Origin: Parastagonospora avenae f. sp. tritici 18332-5
Lineage: Eukaryota > Ascomycota > Dothideomycetes > Pleosporales > Phaeosphaeriaceae
Assembly (NCBI GenBank): GCA_022559985.1
Contig: JAFJTR010000034.1
Coordinates: 62,001-126,000, forward strand
Direction: 5' to 3'
DNA: 64,000 nt
The stretch's first letter is position 1; each line of letters begins with the position of its first letter. The position numbers were made by a program, and so were the translations under genes. This document shows positions 11,174 through 21,664 of this stretch, piece after piece. The notes below the pieces were generated by a model, which saw nothing but the letters and a program-made list of their open reading frames with translations, had not been told where the DNA came from and ran no database searches.

Positions 11174-12625
11174 TTATCTCGCACCCAACTTCTCCAAGGC
11201 TCGTGAACCCTGCTCCTCCCATTCTGCCTTTGATATCCACATATCCTCCTTGTCGGCCATCTGCACGAAGTAAGCATATGTTTGAGTCAGATGATTCACG
11301 ACTACTTACGATATTTGCAAGCACAGCACCACCAAGGAAGACCATGTGGCGTCGCCGTGGTGGATCTTCGATGCGGACCTTGAATTTCTGCAATTGATGT
11401 TAGTGTAGCCATGCATGATGGGCAAGCGAAACCTACATTTAATCGCTCTGGGTTTCCGCCCAATATCCTGGTGAGCCATAGCTGCTTCAGTTCCTTCTCC
11501 AACCGGCTGGGGAGACCTGGATACATGCTGCTTCCTCCACTCAACACAATCGCCTTGTATAGACTGCTCCGGACATCGACCTCGGCGGATTGGATTGTGT
11601 TGAACAAGAACTCGGCGATACCGGGCTGCTCAACGTCCACAAGATGCGGCTGGAACAGACACTCGGGGGCTTCGAACCGCTCACTGCCTACGCGAATGAC
11701 CCGACCGTCTGGAAGGGTGTACGACTCAACGAGTACCGTTGTGTCTTCGCTGAGGCGCTGGTCGAGCTCGAGGTCGTACGATACGTAGCATAGCTTCTCC
11801 TTGATCTGGCGGACAGTTTCGAAATCGGCGGTTCGGTTGAGTGCGTACCCTCTTCGTAGTAATAGCGCGATGAGGTTGCGTGTGACGTCGCGCCCGGCAA
11901 CGTCGAGGCGGCGCGTAAGATGGTTGAGGACAGTACTCTCGTAGACAGGAACAATATGTGTGACACCATCTCCCGAGTCGACTACGACACCAGACGACAA
12001 GCCCTGCGCGTACAATGCCAGTACAGCCTGAATAGCCACGTACACGCCTCCAAAGCCATAGCGCTCGAACATGACCTCGCACATTGTCTCTCGGTTCTTC
12101 AGAGGGTTCATGGGCGGCTCGGTGAGCAGGATCTTGCGTCCGGTCGGGTCTAGCTTCATCTTCTCGAGGAATGTGTAGTCCCAGAGGTGTTGCATGTCAT
12201 CCCAGCGCTTGACGATACCGTTCTCCATCTGTCGAGGGAGACAGCGTTAGCGTACACTGAGGCTACCCTCAACAGTTCTTGAGTAACCACATACGGGGTA
12301 GGTGATTTGGAGCATAGAGCGCGCCGCCGCGGCCTCATCTCCGCACATGATGTCCTTGAGCTGGATGTCTCCGCCATCGCGCTCTTCCGTTCGCAGGATT
12401 GGGCGGCCGACAATGGACGGGTACTGGTGGTCGGGGAAGTTCTGAGATAATGGCTAGTCAGCTTCGTGTGCCTTGGCAGTATATGTGCGATCGCGAGGGA
12501 GACGGACCTGGCCTGCGTAGCCTGCTTTCAGAAAGCCGGTTCCGCCGTCAAGGACTACGTGTCGCATCAGCTGAGCTCTTCTTGGTGAGGCAGAAGCTCA
12601 ACATACCAATGGGTACTTCGGACAT
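11174..12625 (-). CDS. arp2: Actin-related protein 2 (Arp2/3 complex subunit)
   Basis: Six exons on the minus strand: 12625-12607, 12554-12508, 12441-12295, 12228-11437, 11387-11310 and 11260-11174, giving 389 residues, the usual Arp2 length. It begins MSEVPIVLDGGTGFLKAGYA, an actin-fold phosphate loop with the Arp2-type LDGGTGF. Further marks are GRPILR, the GDEA...RSMLQITYPMENG stretch, the second phosphate loop VVVDSGDGVTHIVPV, the LSGGSSMYPGLP adenosine motif, and the C-terminal FLGGAVLAN followed by MADKEDMWISKAEWEEQG. Arp2 pairs with Arp3 to seed branched actin filaments at endocytic patches and hyphal tips. It is divergent from RPL5, with about 0.6 kb between the two starts. The very short first exon (19 nt) explains why the start is easily missed. 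Confidence 0.97.
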
Positions 12626-13240
12626 GCTGTCTAGAGCTTGGAGTGTAGAGGCGGTGGTTATAATTGGTGTTGACAAGCTGACGATTGATGGTACTCGGCG
12701 CCTCGTGGGGTTGACGTTGGCGGGGTGGCACGGACCCTACCTAGGTATCGTACGCACTTCAATGCTCGCGCTGAACAGACTTGAAAAGAGCTGCAACTTC
12801 AGTAATTTTGGGAAGTCGATAGTGGAGTCCAAAGAAAGCACCGAGAACAGTCACGCAGGTAGCCCAGATAGCCGCTGTACAGTAGGTAATCTCGAGCAAT
12901 GGTAGTCACGCATGTACCTTCCACGAGTGCTAATACGGAACGCCAAAGCTTGAGTGAAGTGTGAATTGTCTAGCTAATCTAGCTGTGTCAATCCTGGAAA
13001 GATGTAGCCTCATATGTTAGCAGCAGCGATGGCAAAAATATCTAGTTCTTCTCAAGCCTCCCATGTGCACATGAAATGGCGTTCCTGGTCACCCACCTCG
13101 AAAGCGGGAGTCTTGACTGGAGCACCGCGCTAACGCCCACATTCAGCACGGGCCACGTCGATATTCATATCGCGGGCGAGGACCACAAACTTTCCTCCAG
13201 CAGCCATCCTCAAGTACGACAAGGAGAACAGCCGGTCAAG
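12626..13240. promoter_or_regulatory. Shared intergenic promoter region, arp2 and RPL5
   Basis: 615 bp between two divergent start codons. It must hold the promoters of both genes. No specific element is claimed and no other gene was seen. Confidence 0.5.
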
Positions 13241-14385
13241 ATGCCTTTCGTAAGTATACATCTCGAATGCTCGTAGCATTACTCTGTCCATCTTCATGAT
13301 GGGACCCCCCGCTTCGACGCCAGTCGAGTGGAGTCTTTGCGAGTTGCTTCGAATGCGGGTTTGAAGCGTCAATCGCTGACTCTGAGATAAGTCCAAACTC
13401 CAAAAGAATGACGCCTACTTCTCGCGGTACCAAGTGAAGTACAAGCGCCGCCGCCAGGGCAAGAGTATGTTACTCCTCCAAGTCTCCTTCGAAACCAGCT
13501 ACTGACTGTGCGCAGCCGATTACTATGCCCGTAAGAGGTTGATCACCCAGGCGAAGAACAAGTACAATGCGCCCAAGTACCGCCTCGTCGTCCGCTTCAC
13601 CAACAAGGACATTGTCGCCCAGATCGTCCACTCCGAGATTGGCGGTGACAAGGTCTTCATGGCCGCATAGTACGTCTTGCGCACTGCAACATGGCAAGGG
13701 ATTGGCTAACAGATTTTGCAGCGCACACGAGCTGAAGCCCTACGGCATCACCCACGGTCTCACCAACTGGTCCGCCGCCTACGCCACCGGTCTCCTTCTC
13801 GCCCGCCGCACCCTCAAGAAGCTCGAGATGGACGAGGACTTCGTCGGTGTCGAGGAGGCTGACGGTGAGTTCACTCTCACCGAGGCTGCTGAGGTCGACG
13901 GTGAGGAGCGCCGCCCCTTCAAGGTCTTCTTGGACGTCGGCCTCGTTCGCACTTCCACTGGTGCCCGTGTCTTCGGTGCCATGAAGGGCTGCTCCGACGG
14001 TGGTGTCTTCATTCCCCACTCCGAGAACCGCTTCCCCGGTTACGACATCGAGGGCAAGGAGCTCGATGCCGAGACCCTCCGCAAGTACATCTTCGCCGGC
14101 CACGTCGCCGAGTACATGGAGACCCTCGCCGACGATGACGAGGAGCGCTACAAGTCTCAGTTCAGCGGCTACATCGAGGACGACCTCGAGGCCGACGGTC
14201 TTGAGGAGCTCTACCAGGATGCCCACAAGCAGATCCGTGAGGACCCCTGGAAGAAGGAGGAGTCGGACAATAAGAAGACCAAGGAGGAGTGGAAGGCCGA
14301 GTCCAAGAAGTACAGGAGCGTCAAGCTCAGCAAGGCCGAGAAGGAGGAGCGCGTGCAGAAGAAGATTGCCGAGCTTAAGGCATAA
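13241..14385 (+). CDS. RPL5: 60S ribosomal protein L5 (uL18)
   Basis: Four exons: 13241-13249, 13392-13464, 13516-13669 and 13722-14385, giving 299 residues, normal for eukaryotic L5. Only MPF is coded by the first exon, followed by a 142-nt intron, as is common in ribosomal protein genes. Exons 2-4 carry the family core: YKRRRQGKTDYYARKRLI, NAPKYRL, VRFTNKDI, HELKPYGITHGLTNWSAAYA, LDVGL, GAMKGCSDGG and PHSENRFPGYD. The end is the charged 5S rRNA-binding tail. It binds 5S rRNA with L11 and joins the central protuberance of the large subunit. Codon use is strongly biased to C-ending codons, as expected for a highly expressed gene, and this also creates a long false frame on the opposite strand. 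Confidence 0.97.
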
Positions 14386-15371
14386 GTTATCTTCCTTCGA
14401 TAGCGTTTGATGATGACAAAAGCACGGCATCCGGCGTCTGGGCACGGATTGGAATGATACCTGTTTCGGTGCTGTAGATAGCCTTCCACGACTCTAATGA
14501 GATGATGAGATGGCATGCTGCAGTTGGCTACCATAAGCCAGTACTTTGATCAAGCCTGTGTGGTGGATGTGACTTTCGCTTAATCCAGCTGTCCTTGCAA
14601 ATGCTGTTGTCAACTTGGACGGAAAGTAGACAATATGAAGCAGCGATAGAAATAGCTTACGGTACAAATACAAGACGCGGTTGCTGTTAGAAGGCTACAT
14701 GCGATAGCGTAAGCTTGTATGTCGTTTCTCAACATTTCTAATCACTTGGCCAGTGAGTGTTCTAGACGATGTCGCTGTTTCAACGCCAGCGCCAGCGCGA
14801 ACGCAAACGCACAGTTAGCTCGAATAGGTCCGTCACCAGTCAGCTTCTTGCTCAGCGCGGCGCATCAGCAACAAAGATGTGCAAGGAACTGTAGCGATAT
14901 GAAGGAATGCTGAACATGGTACAGCAGCAGAGATTCGCAATAGCTGACACTGGTCCGTAATGTATAAGGGGTCAAAGAATCCGGCCGTGTTGGTGAGGTT
15001 TGGAGGTATGGAGCCGATGCCGCCGCACGCTTTCGTCATACGGATCATCGCGAACAGCCTGAGACCTGCGGAGGCCCACCCATCACGTCGTCGGAGCCGA
15101 AGATCGCACAAAGCGAGAAGGCTGAATCTTGTCGCATGTCTTCTCTGAGCCTGCACACAAATCTGCGCAGTCTTCGTAGCAGCTGACGATTCCGGGCGCC
15201 GGCAGTATCACGCAACAATTTCCAATCAAGTCCGGCGGCGATCGAAGCTCGTACAGCCATAACCCCCGCGGCTTCCGCGTCACTGACCAACGGCATTCAC
15301 CCGCGACACATGGCGACGTTCGCATTCACGCAATGACGGCAGTTCAAGCACCGCACGACACGGCGGCGGCA
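14386..15371. other. Intergenic region downstream of RPL5
   Basis: About 1 kb with no recognisable gene. It contains the RPL5 3' region and presumably the promoter of the next gene on the plus strand. Confidence 0.5.
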
Positions 15372-18300
15372 ATGGAAGACATTCACGGCGTCGACGTATC
15401 GTGGCTGCATCATTCTACTAGAGGTGAGACCCGCTTACCCTGGGGCTCCGCTGGCCGCTTGAGCCGAGTGACGCTGAAGATGCGAGGGCCTGACTAACAG
15501 CGCTCCTCTAATAGATCACCACCATCGCCAGCAGGCGCCCTCTTCGCCTGGCCTGACGAGGGATGCGCCCCCAAAGACGTCGTCGCATGGCGGCCTGCCC
15601 GCCCAACCCCGCCATGACGAGCGCAAGCAGCAGAACCACCAAGACGCTTTTCCCACCACCAAGCCCGCGCCCCTAACGGTGCCAGCGCCCCAGAAACCCG
15701 CCGCGCAAAACGCGCAACCAAGTCCGACGACGCCGCCCCAGAAGATACCGCCCAAGCGACCGACACTGCTTAGCCGAGGCAGCGCGGAGAAGCCTGGCAG
15801 CTTGACTCCACCAGACTCCAAGGGCAGGATCCGCAGCACGTCGTGGATATCCAGCATCAGCTCCAAGTTCTCGTCGCAGAACCCGCCAGCCCAGACAACG
15901 CATACGCAGGCCCAAGGCTCGCCCGCGCCCGCAAATGGCACCAACGGAACCTCGCCTTCCGCCAATGGTGCGCTGAACGGCATCCAAGCAGCGTCGACCG
16001 GTGGCCAAAATGGCCTTGAGCCGTATGTGCCTCAGCCGCCCAAAGCCTCGTTCCTGTCGAGTGCGCTGCGACGGCTGTCGTCGGGTACTCAGGTCGGCAC
16101 AGCTGGGAAAGTGTACCCGAACGGTGGCATGTGCCCTAGGAAGGTCATGAACGTCGATCCGAACCGCAACCGATGCCTGGTGCCCGAGCTGGATGAGAGT
16201 AAACTGCGCAAGGTCGCTTTCTGTGTAGATGTCGAAATCGCCGGAGGGCCGCGGTACAAGGACGACATAGATGCGGACGACAAGAAGAAGAAGCGCAAAG
16301 AGAAGAAGCTCAAGGAACGCGGCGAAGGCGAGGCGCTCAAGCATCCGGACGCCGTGGTCGAAGAGAAGGATAAGGACGGTATAGTGTCCGTTGCGCAGGA
16401 GAGCGTCGGCAACGAGAGCGACCCGAATCCAGAGGGCACTGTGCTGGACGAAGAGAAGAAGGAGAACAGCCACAAAAAGGAGAAGAAGAAGCGATCAGAG
16501 GCAGAGCGCAAGGAGAGGAAGGAGAAGAAGCGCCGCAAGGCCGAGGAGAACGGATCAATCCCAATCGAATTCACTAGAGAAAGCGACGATGGCAGTGTCG
16601 AGGGTGTGCCTGCGACAACTGGAGTGGCACCGCCCAAGTCCCAGGACCGTCCAACGATAGACCCCCTGCGAATCTACCGGAGATGCTGCCAATTGCGCGA
16701 ATCGCCCATTTTGAAACGCATATGTGATCAACTATCCTCTCCGTCCGCCTGTTCGCTTGCGCACCCAGGTGTGGTTACCTCTCTCGATCTTACAGGCTCC
16801 CGCCTACAGCTCGCTGATGTCTTGACGCTATCCGACTGGCTTGCCATTGTACCCGTAAAGAAGCTTTTCCTGGAGGATGCGGATCTTAACGATGAGAAAA
16901 TCAGAGTCATCCTGGCCGGATTACTGGCTGCAAAACTACCAGACGGCCCCAGACGGTCTACATCTACGCCAATAAAGAACGGATCAAACCAGGTAATAGA
17001 CGACCACGGATGCGCTATCAAAAAGCTTGTCCTCAAGAACAACCCCAAAATCACCGCTGAAGGATGGAAGCACATTGCACTATTTATCTACATGTGTAAA
17101 TCCATCGTTGCTCTCGATGTTTCGATGATACCGTTCCCACGCCACCGCCCTCAGGTTTCGTCGCCAGTGACAGAAATGCCACAAGGCACTGTGCCCACGA
17201 ACGAAGCACGGTCTAGAGACGTCGCAGAAATAATGTCCAAGGCCATCGCCGAGCGCCTAGGAGGCTCTGCACTGCAAGAGCTCGTGCTGGGCGAGTGCTC
17301 ATTGACCTCGTCAAGCATTAGGAAAATCATCGACGGCTGTATCATCAGTGGGGTCCAGCGGCTGGGACTCGCGACGAATGATGTCGACAGCGAAGGGTTG
17401 GAACACGCTCTCCACTACATCCGCTCAGGTGTCTGCCAGGGAATTGACCTTGGTGGCAATGATCTGCGGGATTGGATACCCCAACTTTGCGAAGGCCTTG
17501 GCAAACACAATCCAACTTGGGCGTTGTGTCTACAAGACACAGGGCTCACACCAGAGTCGCTGAAGATACTGTTCCCAGCATTGATTACCATGCCCAGCTT
17601 CCGATTCCTCGATTTATCCCACAACAAGGGCCTTTTTTCACATAGCTCCTCGTTGTGTCTGATCAGAAAGTATATGCCAATGTTCAAAGAGCTGAAGCGT
17701 ATACATCTGGCAGATGTGGATCTGAAACCCGAGGATGCCATTGCAATTGCAGAGATCCTGCCAGATTGTCCACAAATTGCGCACATCAACGTCCTTGAAA
17801 ATCCAGAGTTGACACGAGTCGCTAACGCCACGGACGAGGAAACACAGGAGGAGGCAGCGGCACTTTACGCATCGCTCACACTAGCCGCGAAGCTGTCTCG
17901 CTCTCTGATATGTGTGGACATTGATGTGCCATCCCCAGAATCGAACGAGATTGTCAGAGCACTTGCTAAGCAAGTCGTGGCATACTGCTTACGCAACATT
18001 GAGTCAATCAACGAAGTTCCAGAGCTCAATGCGGCTCCTAAACCCGTCGAGTTGCCCCAAATTCTCATGCAGCTCGTCGGGAACGATGACACAAATTACG
18101 AGCCGGAAAGTCTGTCTACCGCGCCGGACAATGACTACATCGTTGGTGGTACTGGCATCGCCAAAGCTCTGAGCTATTGTTTGTCTCATAAAGCAACGGA
18201 CTTGGGTAGAATATCCCTACCTGCCAGTGGAGCCAATACTCCCACAAGAAGCCGAGCCGAATACTTCGAAGAGCCGGGTAAGGCAAGGGCAATGTCCAAG

Positions 18301-19122
18301 AACCTGCTCGAGACAGCGCGCAACACTCGGGCAAGGATTCAGCCAGCGTTAATCAGGGAAGCTAAGAGTGGTAGTGATTCGGGATATCGTAAGACTTCTA
18401 GTAAAGCTGGTCTTGCGGACTTATTTGCTAACACAGCCACAGGCCGCCTTTTGTTCCTCGATCAGACTCTTCAAGGCATGATTCAGCGCTTTGAGGATGA
18501 ATACCCCGAAACGCGCCTGCAACCTTCTGATACACTCTCCATCAACAGCTCCGCGGGCTCCGTGCCGAGCAACTCACCTCCAATCTCCAAAGTTCCAACT
18601 CTCGACAATAGTGTCACAGACATCGCCAACCAAGACTCCGACGAGGAAGAAGGTCTCACTCTACGTTCGAGGCATAACTCCGACGTATCCCTCGCTTCAC
18701 GCCACATGTCCCAGGAAGAAGGCCGACTTCACCGCTTTGGACACCGCGTTCGCACTGGCCTCTTTAACCCTAGCCGCCCGACTTCTTCTTCTGGAGACGA
18801 GCCGCACAACAATCCCGCCTTTCTCTCTGGTACCATGGATGACCACGGCCTCCCTGAGCATCTTCGCTCTCTGCGCATGTACTTCCAGAACTACAGCGGT
18901 GATGAAATGCGTCAGATGATCGAGGGTGTAGGCTGGGAGAAGGCGTTCAACAACGTAGTTGAAAATGCTGCAGAGCTGCAGAACCTGGAAAGAGACGATC
19001 CTGCGGCGTTTCAGATGTTCAAGGAAAGCCAGATTGCGGCCTTGAAGAATAGGAACCCGGACATCTTTGGGCCTGGCGAGGTGCATGAACGGAGGAGTGA
19101 CGAGTTCGCTATTGAGGACTAG
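15372..19122 (+). CDS. Large leucine-rich-repeat protein, Mhp1/cell-wall-biogenesis-like
   Basis: Two exons: 15372-15423 and 15515-19122, giving 1,219 residues. Exon 1 begins MEDIHGVDVSWLHHSTR; without it the long frame has no ATG near its start. The first about 270 residues are Pro/Ser/Gln rich and likely disordered. About 270-360 is Lys/Glu rich with several poly-Lys/Arg patches. From about 435 to 800 runs a series of RNI-type leucine-rich repeats (VVTSLDLTGSRLQLADV, FLEDADLNDEKI, LVLGECSLTSSSIRKI, RFLDLSHNKG). The C-terminal part has Ser-rich linkers and an acidic end. No signal peptide or membrane helix. Similar fungal proteins are often named Mhp1 or cell-wall-biogenesis protein; I recall that naming but could not check it. 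The job is probably scaffolding at microtubules or the cortex, by inference. Confidence 0.85.
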
Positions 19123-19244
19123 GCTTTTAGCCACATTGTTGACTTGGTGTATTACTATCATCATTAATACTTATTTTTTCACGAACCGATATGTTGGACT
19201 TCTTCTCAGAGGTAACTGAATCCCATGCAGCAATCGACTCAGCA

Positions 19245-19823
19245 TCACATGTTATCGCAGAGTAAAACCTGGCAACACAAAGAAGTGTTTAATGTTGTTG
19301 TGAGAAATTGGAGGTCCAGCCTGATTCGGATCGCAAGCTCAGCCCACGCAGAACAGACAGACACGGCCCCTGTCTTCACCTGCTCCATCCAACCCATCCT
19401 CACCGCATGCTCAACAGCCGCAACATACCCAAACGCCCCCATGCCCATCACCACCGCCTCCGCCTTATCCGACAGATAACTCCTCTGCGTAAACTCCTTC
19501 CTCGCATGCATATTCGTCACATGTATCTCAATAAACGGTATATCCACGCCCAGCAACGCGTCTCGAATCGCAACACTCGTGTGCGTAAACGCCGCCGGGT
19601 TGATGACGATTACATCTACTTCATTTCGTGCAGCGTGTATTTTGTCGACGATGGCGCCTTCGTGGTTGGATTGGAAGGTTGAGAGCAAGACGCCTAGGGA
19701 TTGTGCGTGGGATTTGCAGGTGGAGGAGATGGAGGTGAGGGTGCTTGAGCCGTAGAGTTCGGGTTGCCGGGTTCCGAGAAGGTTGAGGTTGGGTCCGTTG
19801 ATCAGGAGGATTTGTTTTGTCAT
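19245..19823 (-). CDS. qutE: 3-dehydroquinate dehydratase, type II (catabolic)
   Basis: 192 residues, no intron needed. It dehydrates 3-dehydroquinate to 3-dehydroshikimate, the second step of quinate breakdown. Type II marks are the N-terminal NGPNLNLLGTR loop, the catalytic Tyr in PELYG, NPAAFTHTSVAIRDAL, the IEIHVTN loop with the catalytic His, and the MGMGAFGY end motif. The dodecamer-forming family is about 150 residues long. Here about 40 extra residues follow the core, and they may be real or an unspliced 3' intron. In fungi the biosynthetic dehydroquinase is part of the AROM pentafunctional enzyme, so a free-standing type II enzyme marks the catabolic route. It lies 340 bp from a quinate/shikimate dehydrogenase gene on the same strand, which supports that role. 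Confidence 0.92.
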   Translation of the reverse strand: MTKQILLINGPNLNLLGTRQPELYGSSTLTSISSTCKSHAQSLGVLLSTFQSNHEGAIVDKIHAARNEVDVIVINPAAFTHTSVAIRDALLGVDIPFIEIHVTNMHARKEFTQRSYLSDKAEAVVMGMGAFGYVAAVEHAVRMGWMEQVKTGAVSVCSAWAELAIRIRLDLQFLTTTLNTSLCCQVLLCDNM

Positions 19824-20163
19824 TTTGTGGGATGGAAGTGAGCGAGCGAGGTATATGAAAGGTAAAGGTTGGGGTTTGCTTGCGTGGGGAGATGTGGATG
19901 GACTTTGTTATCAATTGTGGGAGAGGTACAGGGAAATGTCTATCCCAGTCTACCACGTCCCCAACTCTCTCAAGATATTCATCCGTGTCGTAGCGTGTGG
20001 TATAGCGTATTGCAGGTACTGCAGCTAAACCATCAGATACACATAAACTCCCAGCCGAAGGTCTGATATATTTGGATCTTGCAAGGTTGATATGTATGGC
20101 TTTAGACTACCTGGCATTCGATGGTTCTAACTCCGACAAGCGCCGGACAATGAATTGATTTCT
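19824..20163. other. Intergenic spacer in the quinate gene pair
   Basis: 340 bp. It must hold the promoter of the dehydroquinase gene and the 3' end of the dehydrogenase gene. No further gene was seen. Confidence 0.5.
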
Positions 20164-21099
20164 TTACAAAGCTGGATGAGCTTGTCGCCTCCGCTTTAGT
20201 TCAACTTCCATCGCCTCTTCCATAATCTCAATTGGCGCATCCTGACCAGTCCAAAGCTCGAACTGGGCGTACGCCTGCTCCCTTAGCACATCCATACCCT
20301 TGAAAACTCGCCATCCTGAATACCTGGAAGCTACCTTCATCAATCCAGTCTCCAATGGCCGATATGCCATCTCAACTAGAACACCTGACTCGGCTCCAGA
20401 GAATAGATTAGATGGTATTTTATCTTCCATCAGGTCGTCGGCGGGAATACACCCCACGACGATCCGCACTGGTGTTTTGGTGGCTAAGTGTACATCGTCC
20501 AACTTAGCACACACTTGTGTTGACAGCCCAGGAAAATGCTTTGCCATTTCCAGAGCGTTTGAACGGCTGCGATTAACAATGATGACATCCTTCACCTTCA
20601 ACGTCTCCAACGCATAGCAAGCTGCGCGCGCTGCTCCACCCGCACCCAAAACGACGGCCGTAGATGACTCCATATCTGGCAAACGATTCTTGACAACGCA
20701 AGATCTTATGCCCAACCAATCCGTGTTATCCCCCTCCAACACGCGCCCAGATTCGGATTGTTTGACCACAATGGTATTGACCGCACCGACACTGACTGCC
20801 CGTGGTGTGATCACGTCGACAAACTTCTCAATCTGGAGTTTATGTGGAAAGGTAACGGATGCGCCCCCAAAATCTGGCTGCCTCATCAGACGTTCGACGC
20901 TCTCGTCAACGGCTTTTGTTTCGTGGACCGTATAGTGCCCCGGGTACCGGAGTTTTGCGAATGCAGCATTATGCATATGAGGTGAGAGAGTATGCGATAT
21001 GTTATTCCCGAAGATAAAAAAGTTGAGGCTTGCTTGGTTTTCGACTGCTTCATCTTTCGTCTGGCCACGGCCATTTTGGTCTGAGGGAAGATCTGACAT
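20164..21099 (-). CDS. qutB: Quinate/shikimate 5-dehydrogenase
   Basis: 311 residues, single exon. It oxidises quinate to 3-dehydroquinate (and probably shikimate to dehydroshikimate) with NAD(P). The N-terminal substrate domain has the SHTLSPHMHN loop, VTFPHK with the catalytic Lys, and GDNTDW with the catalytic Asp. The C-terminal Rossmann domain has the nucleotide loop GAGGAARAA followed by the VIIVNRS strand. The end shows the usual MDVLREQAYAQFELWTG helix. Fungal QutB/Qa-3 proteins are about 320-330 residues. Plant and bacterial biosynthetic AroE share the fold, but the neighbouring catabolic dehydroquinase favours quinate use. No transporter, dehydroshikimate dehydratase or QutA/QutR regulator is present in the window. 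The start chosen is the first ATG, which leaves a hydrophilic leader of about 25 residues. Confidence 0.9.
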   Translation of the reverse strand: MSDLPSDQNGRGQTKDEAVENQASLNFFIFGNNISHTLSPHMHNAAFAKLRYPGHYTVHETKAVDESVERLMRQPDFGGASVTFPHKLQIEKFVDVITPRAVSVGAVNTIVVKQSESGRVLEGDNTDWLGIRSCVVKNRLPDMESSTAVVLGAGGAARAACYALETLKVKDVIIVNRSRSNALEMAKHFPGLSTQVCAKLDDVHLATKTPVRIVVGCIPADDLMEDKIPSNLFSGAESGVLVEMAYRPLETGLMKVASRYSGWRVFKGMDVLREQAYAQFELWTGQDAPIEIMEEAMEVELKRRRQAHPAL

Positions 21100-21664
21100 T
21101 TTTGCAAGTAAATTTTGATAATATGAGTAAATAAGTGTGTGTTGTAACGGCGCGACGGTTCATAGTGGGAAACCGGGTAAGAAGTTGTGTCAACCCTTGT
21201 GGGGCGCTACAAGTCTTTCCCGCCACGGGTGCGTTTATAGCTTGGCTCCGGGATATGTTTACCTATGAACGCCTGGGCTTTGCTCAAGCCTGGACCTCGG
21301 CAACTGAGGAACAAACGGATGACTTGTACTATATAGCGGCAAAAAGTGCAAAAATAATGTTTTTGTTAGTAGCACTTCCTTTGCAGCGCGATATTTGCAG
21401 TAGGTGGGTGTATAATATTGTACGATGGGGTTGATCAAGTTACGAGTGTATATTGTTGCAGATTGATGATGTTCTATCTACCGTACGAACGCGTTCATAT
21501 ACAATTCTGCTGCGCACAGACCTGCAGGCCTGTGCATCAGCAGCTCACGTGATAATGAGGATTGCTATGTACGGACACTATCGCAGATACAACATCAGGG
21601 AACACAAGGAGAAGAACAATAAAACAAGAAATCCAGTAACTCCCCTAAGCCACCTTTCAGAAAC
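21100..21664. other. Intergenic region between the quinate pair and the first Argonaute
   Basis: 565 bp. Promoter side of the dehydrogenase gene and 3' side of the Argonaute gene; nothing else recognised. Confidence 0.5.

Noticed and set aside
13657..14445. Long minus-strand frame over RPL5 (262 codons)
   Set aside because: It mirrors the C-biased codon use of RPL5 on the other strand and has no domain sense.
15679..15681. GTG as the start of the LRR protein
   Set aside because: Not a normal fungal start; an in-phase upstream exon with ATG at 15372 exists.
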